Source of the DNA: JAVBMV01 sp031552145
Lineage (GTDB): Bacteria > Myxococcota > Myxococcia > Myxococcales > UBA5297
Length of the DNA stretch: 64,000 bases
Assembly: GCA_031552145.1 (NCBI GenBank)
Contig: JAVBMV010000003.1
Span: 1-64,000 of the forward strand
Reading direction: 5' to 3'
A program made the translations under genes and the position numbers. The notes under the pieces were generated by a model. The model did not search any database. It was not told the origin of the DNA and saw only the letters and a list, made by a program, of their open reading frames with translations. This document shows positions 26,556 to 34,340 of the stretch, one piece after another; position 1 is the stretch's first letter; every line of letters starts with the position of its first letter.

Positions 26556-27190
26556 TGGGCCTTCCCCTCCCTCTCCCCGGCCGCCAGCACTGGCGCGGAA
26601 GGCGCCGCGGGCGCGGGCGGCGCCGGTGGCGGCTCGGGCCACTTGACCGAGCCGGGCGAGGCGGCGCGCAGAGCGCGATCGGCCTCGAGATAGCGCTGCA
26701 GCGGGCTCGGCCTGACGTTGGAGATTCCGTGGTAACCGCCGCTCTCCTTGAAGTCCTTGAGGAGCGGATGGCCGACCCAGTCGTCGGGCATCATGATGCG
26801 GCGCAGATCGGGGTGGCCGTCGAAGGTGATACCGAATAGATCGAAGACCTCGCGCTCCAGCCAGTTGGCAGCGGGCCAGAGGGCGCAGACCGATGGGAGG
26901 CGCGCGCCCTGGCGCGGCAGCTCGACCTTGAGCTTGAAGGCGTGGCCATGGTCGAGCGACCAGAGATGATAGACGGCGCGCAGCAGATTCTCGGCCGGGT
27001 AGTCGACGGCCGTGATGTCGATGAGGTAGTCGAAGGCGAGCGACGGGTCGCCCTTGAGCGCCTCGCAGACCTTCGTCAGACACTCGGCGGGCAGGACGAC
27101 GAAGGGATCCTTAGCCTCGACCGTTGGCCCGATGCACGGGAAGCGCGTAACCAGCTTCTCGCGGATCGCTTCGAAAGTGAGTGCGGTCAT
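26552..27190 (-). CDS. nuoC: NADH-quinone oxidoreductase subunit C (30 kDa)
   Basis: About 212 residues, a peripheral-arm subunit without cofactor that packs against NuoD. The core has FDYLIDITAVDYP, ANWLEREVFDLFGITFDGHPDLRRIMMPDDWVGHPLLKDF, the best known NuoC signature. Beyond about residue 170 it carries an Ala/Pro-rich tail (PPAPPAPAAPSAPVLAAG) not usual in the family. It lies 29 bases after nuoB and overlaps nuoD by ATGA. The ATG at 27190 was chosen because everything upstream in the open frame is a shadow of nuoB. Confidence 0.96.
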   Translation of the reverse strand: MTALTFEAIREKLVTRFPCIGPTVEAKDPFVVLPAECLTKVCEALKGDPSLAFDYLIDITAVDYPAENLLRAVYHLWSLDHGHAFKLKVELPRQGARLPSVCALWPAANWLEREVFDLFGITFDGHPDLRRIMMPDDWVGHPLLKDFKESGGYHGISNVRPSPLQRYLEADRALRAASPGSVKWPEPPPAPPAPAAPSAPVLAAGEREGKAQ

Positions 27191-27219
27191 GATGGACAGG
27201 TGCTCCTCTCGCGCGCCGT

Positions 27220-27768
27220 TCAGCCGACGCTCTCGCCAGAGATCGAACGAGCGGGGCGGCGTTTGTCGCTCCAGCGCTCCTTCATCACCAGCTCCTGGAT
27301 CTTGAGGAAGCCCTCGGTGAGCGCCTCGGGGCGCGGCGGGCAACCTGGAACGTAGACGTCGACGGGGACCACCTTGTCGGCGCCCTTCACGACGGAATAG
27401 GAATTGGAGAAGAGGCCGCCGCAGTTGGAGCAGCTCCCCATGGAGATGACGTACTTGGGCTCCGGCATCTGCTCGTAGAGCAGGCGGCAGCGCTCGGCCA
27501 TCTTGTAGGTGAGCGTGCCGGCCACGATCATCAGATCGGCCTGCCGGGGACTGGAGCGAGGGACCACGCCGAATCGATCCAGGTCGGCGCGGGGGCCGCC
27601 GGTCTGCATCAGCTCGATGCCGCAACAGGCGAGCGCGAAGAGCAGATAGAAGATCGAGCCCTTCCGAGAGAGATTGATCAGATAGTCGAGCTGCGAGGTG
27701 CTGAGCGTGATGATCTGGTCGTTCGGATCGATCATCGCTCCTGCGCTCTGCTCGGGCTTGTCCGACAT
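27220..27768 (-). CDS. nuoB: NADH-quinone oxidoreductase subunit B, copy 1
   Basis: 182 residues carrying the ligands of cluster N2, the last iron-sulphur cluster before quinone: the tandem Cys in LFALACCGIELM, the Cys of MGSCSNCGG and the Cys of YVPGCPPRPE. The SCSNCGG form and the GTLTYKMAE segment resemble the NuoB of Aquificae- and cyanobacteria-like enzymes, and differ clearly from the second NuoB in this window (28892-29464). The C-terminus has a basic tail after the ELVMKERW segment. Its place within nuoABCD and the intact Cys set mark it as the functional subunit for this operon. Confidence 0.96.
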   Translation of the reverse strand: MSDKPEQSAGAMIDPNDQIITLSTSQLDYLINLSRKGSIFYLLFALACCGIELMQTGGPRADLDRFGVVPRSSPRQADLMIVAGTLTYKMAERCRLLYEQMPEPKYVISMGSCSNCGGLFSNSYSVVKGADKVVPVDVYVPGCPPRPEALTEGFLKIQELVMKERWSDKRRPARSISGESVG

Positions 27769-27839
27769 CGCTAGATACTCCTTGAGAGAACGGGGCCCAT
27801 GACAGCCCCTCTTCCTTGATGATTCACAACCTGCCGGAC

Positions 27840-28271
27840 TCAGCCGGCGGCCAGATCGCTCTCGCTATTCTTCTCGCCCCTTGGCTTGCCGGTGAGTCCC
27901 TTGAGCCAGTCGAGGTCCCCTCGCGCCCAGACCCAGGCGAGCCCGGCGACCAGGATCGCGAAGAAGAGGAGTACCTCGAAGAAGGCGAAGCCACCGTGAC
28001 CGGCGCCGACCCAGCTCTTGTAGACGAGCGCCACGGGCAACATGAGCGCGATCTCGACATCGAAGACCACGAAGATGAGCGCGACCACGTAGAAGCGGGG
28101 ATTGAAGTTGAACCAGGCCTTGCCGATGGGCTTCTCGCCGCACTCGTAGATTTCGGCCTTGCCGCCATTGGGCGCACGAGGCCCGAGGAGCGCGCTCACA
28201 ACGAAGAGAGCGCCGACGAAGAGAACACCGACGATCGCCAGGAGCAGAACAGAAGCGAAATGATATCCCAA
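27840..28271 (-). CDS. nuoA: NADH-quinone oxidoreductase subunit A, copy 1
   Basis: 143 residues with three hydrophobic helices. The conserved central loop contains YECGEKPIGKAWFNFNPRFYVVALIFVVFDVEIALMLP, which is the NuoA signature. The C-terminus is about 20 residues longer than in most NuoA and is hydrophilic. It is the first gene of the leftward operon nuoABCDHIJKLMN, with 71 bases to nuoB. Its start is 227 bases from the first possible start of the divergent second nuoA. Confidence 0.95.
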   Translation of the reverse strand: MGYHFASVLLLAIVGVLFVGALFVVSALLGPRAPNGGKAEIYECGEKPIGKAWFNFNPRFYVVALIFVVFDVEIALMLPVALVYKSWVGAGHGGFAFFEVLLFFAILVAGLAWVWARGDLDWLKGLTGKPRGEKNSESDLAAG

Positions 28272-28369
28272 GGTTACTCTCGCACAGGGGTTCTACGCGC
28301 CAGGGGGTGCCGCGACTGGCCTCACCGCCCCTCGCGCTGGCCCGCTCGGACGCTGCCGAAATCGCGGCG

Positions 28370-28398
28370 ACCATCGCAGGGAGGACCGTCACTGTCAA
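28370..28398 (-). promoter_or_regulatory. Possible sigma-70 promoter of the nuo operon
   Basis: On the minus strand TTGACA (28398-28393) is followed after 17 bases by GATGGT, a poor -10 match (three of six). The -35 is perfect and the position, about 100 bases before nuoA copy 1, is reasonable. Treat as a weak prediction. Confidence 0.3.
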
Positions 28399-28439
28399 GA
28401 CACTCGGAGCGCGAGGTCGCTGAGGGTGCGACCATGCGA

Positions 28440-28469
28440 TTGACACCCCCTGGAGCTGCTCCCTATTCT
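28440..28469 (+). promoter_or_regulatory. Possible sigma-70 promoter of the second nuoA-nuoB pair
   Basis: TTGACA (28440-28445), an 18-base spacer, then TATTCT (28464-28469), which matches the -10 consensus at four of six bases. It ends 30 bases before the ATG at 28499. It is the best hexamer pair I saw in the divergent nuo region. Confidence 0.45.
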
Positions 28470-28498
28470 GCGCCATTCACCTAGGACCTTTGCGGCTT

Positions 28499-28882
28499 AT
28501 GCCCGAGAGCGCGATGAGCTCAAGCTATCTGACCCCCTACCTTCCGCTCGTGGCGACCTTCGCGCTGATGGGTGCCATGGGGATAGTCCTGCTGCTGCTG
28601 ACCGCCCTGCTGGGCCCTCGGTCGAGCAACCCTGTCAAAGACGCTCCCTTCGAGTGCGGCAGCGAGCCCATCGGAAGCGCCCGGCAGCGCTTCGCGGTGA
28701 AGTTCTATGTGGTGGCGTTGCTCTTCATCATCTTCGATCTGGAGATCGCCTTCCTCTTCCCGTGGGCAGTGCTCTTCAAGGAGCTGGCCTGGGTGGGGTT
28801 CGTGGAGATGCTGCTCTTCGCGGGCTGGCTGGTGGTGGGGCTCATCTATATCTGGCGCCGCGGCGCGCTCGAGTGGGACTAA
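28499..28882 (+). CDS. nuoA: NADH-quinone oxidoreductase subunit A, copy 2
   Basis: About 127 residues with three hydrophobic helices and a full NuoA signature: FECGSEPIGSARQRFAVKFYVVALLFIIFDLEIAFLFPWAV. It is closer to the proteobacterial form than copy 1 (28271-27840), from which it is divergent. Start codons at 28490 (TTG), 28499 and 28514 (ATG) are all in frame; the protein from 28514 begins MSSSYLTPYLPLV, the most family-like. A likely promoter lies just upstream. It is nine bases before the second nuoB, and both are probably one transcript. Confidence 0.93.
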   Translation: MPESAMSSSYLTPYLPLVATFALMGAMGIVLLLLTALLGPRSSNPVKDAPFECGSEPIGSARQRFAVKFYVVALLFIIFDLEIAFLFPWAVLFKELAWVGFVEMLLFAGWLVVGLIYIWRRGALEWD

Positions 28883-28891
28883 GGACTGACC

Positions 28892-29464
28892 ATGAGCGAT
28901 CTCGACCTGACACCGGCCATCGCGACGCGGCGCGAAGAGGCGATGGGCTTTCTCGAGCGAATAGTCTCCGACGGCCTCGGCTGGGCGCGCAAGTACTCGC
29001 TCTTCGTCTACCCCTTCTCCACCGCCTGCTGCGCGATGGAGTACATGAGCCTGGCGGCGGGACGCTATGACATCGCGCGCTTCGGCGCCGAGTTTCCGCG
29101 CTTCTCGCCGAGACAGGCCGACCTGCTGCTGATCGTGGGGACGATCAACCAGAAGCAGGCTCCCATCCTCAAGCGCATCTACGATCAAATGGCCGAGCCG
29201 AAGTGGGTAGTCGCCTTCGGCGTCTGCGCCTCCTCGGGCGGCTTCTACGACAACTATGCGGTGCTGCAGGGCGCCGACCGGGTGATCCCCGTCGATGTCT
29301 ATGTGCCGGGCTGCCCGCCCAGACCCGAGCAGGTGCTCGATGGCCTGATGCTATTGCAACAGAAGATTCAGCGCTCGCGACACAGGTTGGCCGAGCGGGT
29401 CGAGGGAGAGCCCGAGGCGGCGAGCGGCGGCGCGAGGCCCGGAGCGCGCGACCTGCTGCGATAG
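28892..29464 (+). CDS. nuoB: NADH-quinone oxidoreductase subunit B, copy 2
   Basis: 190 residues. The four N2-cluster Cys are all kept: tandem Cys in YPFSTACCAMEYM, Cys in FGVCASSGGFYDN and Cys in YVPGCPPRPE. The segment DIARFGAEFPRFSPRQADLLLIVGT and the form VCASSGG are of a proteobacterial type, unlike the SCSNCGG form of copy 1. Pairing with a second NuoA suggests that this is a remnant or movable part of a second complex I, or an alternative entry module; no nuoC or later gene follows it. The last 25 residues are poorly conserved and Ala/Gly-rich. Confidence 0.93.
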   Translation: MSDLDLTPAIATRREEAMGFLERIVSDGLGWARKYSLFVYPFSTACCAMEYMSLAAGRYDIARFGAEFPRFSPRQADLLLIVGTINQKQAPILKRIYDQMAEPKWVVAFGVCASSGGFYDNYAVLQGADRVIPVDVYVPGCPPRPEQVLDGLMLLQQKIQRSRHRLAERVEGEPEAASGGARPGARDLLR

Positions 29465-29524
29465 TCTGTCCGGCGGCTGATGGTCGGTTGCCCGCGCTGG
29501 GGATGATCCCAAAGTTTCCCCGCG

Positions 29525-30328
29525 ATGAGAGTGCTCTATCTCGAGGGCGATCCCCACTCGCTCCGCTATCTCTCGGGGAGCCTCGCCCGTTTGGGCGTCG
29601 CCCATGAGATCGCGGTGCCGAGCACCTCTCTGCCCAGAGAGCTCTCCCGCTTCAAGGCGGTAATTCTCTCGGCCTTTCCGCGCGCGCGCCTGCGAGGTTT
29701 CGAGCGCCTGCTGCTGCGAGGTCTGGAGGAGGGGGGTCTGGGGCTCCTCTTCGTAGGAGGGTGTGGCAGCTTCGGCCACGGAGGCTACGCCGCGGGGGAG
29801 CTCTCGGGCTCACTGCCGGTTCACATCGAGGAGGGCGACGACCGCGTGGCGCGCCCGGGGGGCGTGCTGCTCGAGCCCGTGAACGCGCACCCCATCCTGC
29901 GGGGGCTAAGCTGGAGTCAGCCCATCGCCATATGTGGCCACCACCTGCTCTCGCCGAAGCCCGGCTCCAGCACCGCGCTCGCGGGGCGCGCCATCGAGCG
30001 GGACGGGGCGTCCTTGAGACTCGCCCGGGAGCGCGTCCCGCTCCTGGTGCTCGGCGAAGGGGCGAAGGGGCGCGGACGCGTCGCCGCGCTCGGCTTTAGC
30101 CTGGCGCCGAGCTGGAGCGGCGGCCTGACCGAGTGGGGCGACAAGTTCCTACGGCTCGAGGAGGCCGAGGTGGGTGACCACTATATGACCTTCGTGATGA
30201 ACCTGTTGCGCTGGGTCGCCGGCGAAGATGTGCTGCGCCGCCCGATGCCAGGCTGGGAGAGGCTGGGCGAGCTGCCCAGGGTCGAGCTAACCTCGCCCTC
30301 GATCCGCTGCGAAAAACCGCCCCGCTGA
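29525..30328 (+). CDS. GATase1-like (DUF1355-type) protein
   Basis: 267 residues. The order of segments matches the class I glutamine amidotransferase-like family of unknown activity: an N-terminal Rossmann strand (RVLYLEGDP), a FVGGCGSFGHGGY loop, DDRVARPGGV, AHPILRGL, and a C-terminal stretch with GRVAALGFSLAPSWSGGLTEWGDKF. The family usually lacks an obvious catalytic triad, and I see no convincing one here, so it may be a binding domain. It begins 60 bases after nuoB copy 2, without a strong Shine-Dalgarno. Function unknown. Confidence 0.7.
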   Translation: MRVLYLEGDPHSLRYLSGSLARLGVAHEIAVPSTSLPRELSRFKAVILSAFPRARLRGFERLLLRGLEEGGLGLLFVGGCGSFGHGGYAAGELSGSLPVHIEEGDDRVARPGGVLLEPVNAHPILRGLSWSQPIAICGHHLLSPKPGSSTALAGRAIERDGASLRLARERVPLLVLGEGAKGRGRVAALGFSLAPSWSGGLTEWGDKFLRLEEAEVGDHYMTFVMNLLRWVAGEDVLRRPMPGWERLGELPRVELTSPSIRCEKPPR

Positions 30329-30364
30329 GCGGCGGCGACGACAGGCAGCGCCGAGGAGCGGCCC

Positions 30365-31063
30365 GTGGCACGAGAGAAGCCAAAGAACCAATCGAAGCGC
30401 GAGGGAGCATTCAATTCTCCCTTCAAACAACTCGCTGCGCTCGCGAAGGAGCGCGCCGAGGTTGAACGCGCCAGGGCCGCCAAGGCCGCGGCCCCGCCAC
30501 CCAGGCCCCGTGCCACTGCCGCCGAGCCGCCGCTCTCGGAGAGCGAGCTCTTCGAGCAGGCGATGGCCGGTGCCCAGCCACTGCGCGATCCGCGCGGCAG
30601 GGTGACGAAGGTGGGACCCCAGCACGCGACGGGGGTGATCTCCGACGAGGCGGAGGCGATGGCGCAGCTCGCCGACCTGGTCGCGGGCAAAGGGAGCTTC
30701 GACATCTCGAACGGCGACGAGTTCCTCGAAGGAGCCGCGCCGGGGGTGAACCACGCGCTGCTCGCCATGCTGCGCAGGGGCGACTTCGCGCTGCAAGGAC
30801 ACCTCGATCTGCATGGGGCGACCAGGGCCGAGGCGCACGAGCGCGTGGAGCGGTTCCTGGCCGGGGCGCGGGCGCAGGGGCATCGGTGCGTGCTGCTGAT
30901 CCACGGGAGAGGTTTGAACTCCAAGGATCAGTTCCCCGTCCTGAAGGAGCAGCTCAATCACTGGCTGCGCGCGGGCCGGCTGGCGCGCGACGTGCTCGCC
31001 TTTGCGACGGCCCGCCCACATGACGGGGGCGCGGGCGCGCTCTACGTGCTGCTGCGCAAATAA
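30365..31063 (+). CDS. Smr-domain protein
   Basis: 232 residues starting with GTG, preceded by GAGGAG. Residues 1-60 are Lys/Ala/Pro-rich and probably disordered. The C-terminal 90 residues form an Smr domain: QGHLDLHGATRAEAHERVERFL, HRCVLLIHGRGLNS, then the end strand FATARPHDGGAGALYVLL. These are the DLHG and HGxG motifs of Smr, which often nicks DNA or RNA (as in MutS2) or acts in ribosome rescue. A standalone Smr with a basic tail is common in proteobacteria. It ends one base before the stop codon of the convergent kinase-like gene. Confidence 0.88.
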   Translation: MAREKPKNQSKREGAFNSPFKQLAALAKERAEVERARAAKAAAPPPRPRATAAEPPLSESELFEQAMAGAQPLRDPRGRVTKVGPQHATGVISDEAEAMAQLADLVAGKGSFDISNGDEFLEGAAPGVNHALLAMLRRGDFALQGHLDLHGATRAEAHERVERFLAGARAQGHRCVLLIHGRGLNSKDQFPVLKEQLNHWLRAGRLARDVLAFATARPHDGGAGALYVLLRK

Positions 31064-31064
31064 G

Positions 31065-32468
31065 CTACCGGCGCCCCCTCGCGGCCGCCTCGGCCCGGAG
31101 GCGCTCGATGGCTCGCTCGATAGAGGGGTTGGGCGTTACCATCCTGACGACGACGCCGCTCGCCGCGTGCGCTCGACCGAGCTCCTGCGCGAGGTGCGCC
31201 ACCAGCTCGGTCACACACCGGAGCGCTGTCCCCTCCGCATGGCGTATGCCGAGCTCGAGCCGCTGACCCACATGAAGTTGCTTAGCCAGTCCCTTGGGGA
31301 GCGTGAGGGCCAGCTCTCCCGCTCTATCGGTCGGACTGGCGACGACGTGCTCCGTGGAGCTCGCCAAGTGGAGATCGACGCGGAAGGCAACCTCGGCGCG
31401 CTCGAGGGGCAGGCCCAGCGCGGGATCGGTCTCCTCCGCCCCATCCCCGGCGCGCTCGGGACCGGCTCGCGCGGCGCCGAGGCCGACACCCGCGCTCCAC
31501 CCCTCGTCGAGCTCTTCATCCTCGCCTTCAACCCAGAAGGGCGTCTTGAGCGAGAGCGCGATATCCTGCGCATAGGCGGTCCGAAGCTCGGCCTTGAAGG
31601 CGTTGGCCGAGGCAACTCGCTTCGAGCGGTCGCGCGAGAGGGCGGTGAGTACGGCCCCCGCCAGCGAGGGACCCACGGCATGCCCAAAGGGAGCCAGCCG
31701 GTCCGCCTCCCCTTCCTGCTCCTCTGGGAGGAGGCCCGTCAGCAACAGGTGAGCGATGACGCCGAGAGAATAGATATCGGCGCGCGCGTCGAGCGGCACG
31801 CTCTGCCAGCACTCGGGGGCGCGATAGGCGGCGAGCTCTGGCTCTTCGACCTGCGCCAGCGCCTCTCCCAATCCGAAGCCGATGAGCTTCACGCCCACGG
31901 CGCCTCCCTGATTGCTGAGAAAGACATTCTCGGGGCGCAGGTCCCTGTGAAGGATTCCTTTGTCGTGCGCCACCTGGAGCCCCTCGCAAATCTGCGAGAG
32001 TAGCTCGACCGCCGCCTCCGGGCTCCAGCGCGCGCCCAGGCGGGCCGAGAGGAGCTCTCCCTGCAGGTGCTCCATGACGAGATAGTGAAGCCCCACGGAG
32101 GTGCGACCCAGATCGAAGACCCGCGCGACGCGCTCGTGGTTGATGCGGCTGGCGGCGCGCGCCTGCGTCAGGAAGCGCTCGCCGATGGAGGGACCCGCGG
32201 CCAGCGCCGTGGAGAGAAAACGGATCGAGACCTTGCTCGCGATCACTCCGTGCTCGCCGGTGTAGATCGCCTCGGGCTTGATGGGACCAATCCTGTCGAC
32301 GAGCTTGAAGTTACCCACCGTGGAGCCGAGGAGCGGATCGAGATCGCTCCCGTCGTCGACCGCGATGGGCACCGGCGTGGTCGGCAAGGAGACGAGCCCC
32401 GATGGCGTCAGCGAGGTCCTGATGATCGCCGCAACGCTCGCTCCCTCTCTGTCCTGGTCTGTGCCCAT
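31065..32468 (-). CDS. Predicted Ser/Thr pseudokinase with C-terminal PilZ-like domain
   Basis: 467 residues. Residues 45-310 follow the bacterial Hanks-type kinase fold: YLVMEHLQGE hinge, HRDLRPEN catalytic loop, RAPECWQ activation end and RADIYSLGVIAHLLLTG. However, the Gly-rich loop is absent (RIGPIKPEAIY), the ATP-binding Lys of VAIK is Arg (VSIRFL), and the DFG metal-binding Asp is Gly (LIGFGLG). Catalysis is therefore doubtful and a scaffold or sensor role is more likely. Residues about 360-450 resemble a PilZ-type domain (FRVDLHLASSTEHVV through LPKGLAKQLHVGQRLELGI). No transmembrane helix is evident. It is convergent with the Smr gene, and upstream of it lies the DUF2795 gene on the same strand. 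Confidence 0.8.
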   Translation of the reverse strand: MGTDQDREGASVAAIIRTSLTPSGLVSLPTTPVPIAVDDGSDLDPLLGSTVGNFKLVDRIGPIKPEAIYTGEHGVIASKVSIRFLSTALAAGPSIGERFLTQARAASRINHERVARVFDLGRTSVGLHYLVMEHLQGELLSARLGARWSPEAAVELLSQICEGLQVAHDKGILHRDLRPENVFLSNQGGAVGVKLIGFGLGEALAQVEEPELAAYRAPECWQSVPLDARADIYSLGVIAHLLLTGLLPEEQEGEADRLAPFGHAVGPSLAGAVLTALSRDRSKRVASANAFKAELRTAYAQDIALSLKTPFWVEGEDEELDEGWSAGVGLGAARAGPERAGDGAEETDPALGLPLERAEVAFRVDLHLASSTEHVVASPTDRAGELALTLPKGLAKQLHVGQRLELGIRHAEGTALRCVTELVAHLAQELGRAHAASGVVVRMVTPNPSIERAIERLRAEAAARGRR

Positions 32469-32502
32469 GGCCCCCGAACATCAGCCCTTTTTAAACTTTT
32501 TG

Positions 32503-32817
32503 TCAAGGATGTCGGGGGTTTCCATCGGGATTCTCCTCGACCACCGTCCTCCCCAGGTCGCGCCGGTCGAGGGTACCGACCAGCGGGGCATGGCCATGCA
32601 TGCCGAATCTGCGCGCCGCTTCGGCCAGATCGCGCAACACCAGCTCCTCCGATTCATACCGCTCGCGCGGAAGACACTTGAGGAAATTGATGACATCGGC
32701 GGGGGCGTCGCCTTCCGCGGCAGCCTCCACCAACTCCTCTCGGTCAGCCGGATAGTCGACGCTCTGCAGATGGCCTGTGACGCTCAACTCCGGTCGCTCG
32801 CCCACACCGAACGCCAT
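32503..32817 (-). CDS. DUF2795 protein
   Basis: About 104 residues, small and soluble. The central part (HLQSVDYPADREELVEAAAEGDAPADVINFLKCLP) matches the DUF2795 pattern of paired short helices with the conserved YP and LP positions. The ATG at 32817 has AGGGAGG five bases upstream; an in-frame ATG at 32862 lacks this. The function is unknown. The stop codon sits inside a TTGACA-like hexamer read towards the kinase-like gene downstream, so that gene may have its own promoter, although no good -10 follows. Confidence 0.7.
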   Translation of the reverse strand: MAFGVGERPELSVTGHLQSVDYPADREELVEAAAEGDAPADVINFLKCLPRERYESEELVLRDLAEAARRFGMHGHAPLVGTLDRRDLGRTVVEENPDGNPRHP

Positions 32818-32931
32818 GTCGCCTCCCTCTCGGGCAAGGGGCGGCGACCCATCCTTCGCCATCGCCGCTTCCCCGCAGCTAAAGAGTGGAGCCGCTCGCC
32901 TCGGCGCGCCGTAGATGGTAACGAAAGGGCG

Positions 32932-33576
32932 ATGAGGCGAGAGAGTTCGAGAGGGTCAAGTGGACGCGATGGGCGCGTAGGTCTGAGCCTGGCGCTCTGC
33001 GCGCTCTGCGCCGCGGGCGCGCTCTCCGGCTGCCCTTCGACCCCTACTCCGGGGGAGTACGACCTCGGAAGCTTCGCCTTCGAGGCCACTTACGCGAGCG
33101 ACGACTGCCCCTTCGGGGATGGTGGGGTCGTAGGACCCGGCCTTTTTTCTGGGCGCGTCTCGGTGACGCCTGAGAAGGGCCGAGGCTACCTGACGGTCGG
33201 CTCGCAGTCGCTCTCCGGCTCCTTCGCGGAGAACCGGCTCGAGGTCTCGGGCTCGGCCAAGCGCGAGCTCCCCTCCCCCTGCAGCTGCTCGGGCACGATC
33301 ACCGAGACGGTGATCGGCAGGCTAGTGGAGCGAGGCGCCGGCGCTACTTGCGAGGGGTTGCCCGACGCGGGCCTCGCCGATGCGGCGACTGGCGCTTCGC
33401 CCGACGTCGATTGGGCAGAGCGCACCTTCGACCTCTTCTGTGACGGGCTCATCGTCGACAAGTTCGAGCCCTCCTCCGCGGACTGCCCCGCAGACGTGGG
33501 CTGCCCCTGCGAGAGCGGCTGCGAGGCGCGCTTCCTTTTGAAGGGCGTGCGCCGAGGGGAGCAGATCCTGGAATGA
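32932..33576 (+). CDS. Small Cys-rich lipoprotein
   Basis: About 214 residues. After a basic N-terminus the hydrophobic stretch LSLALCALCAAGALSGC ends in a lipobox, and the mature protein begins PSTPTPGEYDLGSF. About ten Cys in the mature chain suggest disulphides. No known domain is recognised. Its stop codon overlaps the queC start by four bases, so the pair is translationally coupled although the products share no evident function. The start is 114 bases from the divergent DUF2795 gene. The ATG is preceded by GAAAGGG. Confidence 0.7.
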   Translation: MRRESSRGSSGRDGRVGLSLALCALCAAGALSGCPSTPTPGEYDLGSFAFEATYASDDCPFGDGGVVGPGLFSGRVSVTPEKGRGYLTVGSQSLSGSFAENRLEVSGSAKRELPSPCSCSGTITETVIGRLVERGAGATCEGLPDAGLADAATGASPDVDWAERTFDLFCDGLIVDKFEPSSADCPADVGCPCESGCEARFLLKGVRRGEQILE

Positions 33577-34292
33577 GTATGCCAACCCAAGCGCTCCTAC
33601 TCCTCTCGGGCGGGCTCGACTCCGCCACCTGTCTCGCTATCGCCCGCGCGCGCGGCTTCGAGGTGCACGCGCTGACAATTGCCTATGGGCAGCGCCATGA
33701 GGTGGAGCTGCGCTGCGCCGCCGAGGTGGCGCGCGCGCTGGGCGCCGCCAGCCACACAACGGTGGCACTCGACCTGAGAGCCATCGGCGGCTCGTCGCTC
33801 ACCTCCGACCTGCCCGTCCCCATGGGCGAGGGCACCGAGAACGCCGCCTTCCAGGGAGGAGCGATCCCGAGCACCTACGTTCCGGCTCGCAACACCATCT
33901 TCCTCTCGCTCGCGCTGGGCCAGGCGGAGGTGCTCGGCATCAGCGACCTCTTCATCGGCGTCAACGCGGTCGACTATTCGGGCTATCCCGACTGCCGGCC
34001 CGAGTTCGTCAGCGCCTTCGAAGCGCTGGCGCGCGTGGCGACGCGGGCGGGCGTCGAGGGGCGCCCCTTCACCATCCACGCGCCGCTGATGCAGCTGAGC
34101 AAAGCGGAGATCATCCGGGCGGGCGCGGCCCTCGGCGTCGACTATTCGCTCACCCACTCCTGCTATTCGCCCCTGCAGATCAACCCCGGCCCAAGCGATG
34201 CCTGGGCCGCCTGTGGCAGGTGCGACAGCTGCAGGCTCAGGCGCGAGGGCTTCGCCGCGGCGGGAGTGCCCGATCCTACCCGCTACGCCTGA
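33573..34292 (+). CDS. queC: 7-cyano-7-deazaguanine synthase
   Basis: 239 residues, the standard length. QueC converts 7-carboxy-7-deazaguanine to preQ0 with ATP and ammonia, an early step towards the tRNA nucleoside queuosine. The PP-loop LLLSGGLDSATC is at the N-terminus; later come YVPARNTIFLSLALGQAE, VNAVDYSGYPDCRPEF and the zinc-binding Cys set HSCYSP with CGRCDSCRLRR. It is coupled by ATGA overlap to the lipoprotein gene; no other que gene is in the window. Confidence 0.97.
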   Translation: MSMPTQALLLLSGGLDSATCLAIARARGFEVHALTIAYGQRHEVELRCAAEVARALGAASHTTVALDLRAIGGSSLTSDLPVPMGEGTENAAFQGGAIPSTYVPARNTIFLSLALGQAEVLGISDLFIGVNAVDYSGYPDCRPEFVSAFEALARVATRAGVEGRPFTIHAPLMQLSKAEIIRAGAALGVDYSLTHSCYSPLQINPGPSDAWAACGRCDSCRLRREGFAAAGVPDPTRYA

Positions 34293-34340
34293 GCGCGACG
34301 CCGCTTGCCACCGCGGCTCGCGGCTCACAGGAGACGAACC

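Noticed and set aside
32502..32507. TTGACA hexamer before the pseudokinase gene
   Set aside because: No fair -10 follows at 16-18 bases (TGATGT is the nearest), so I did not list it as a promoter.
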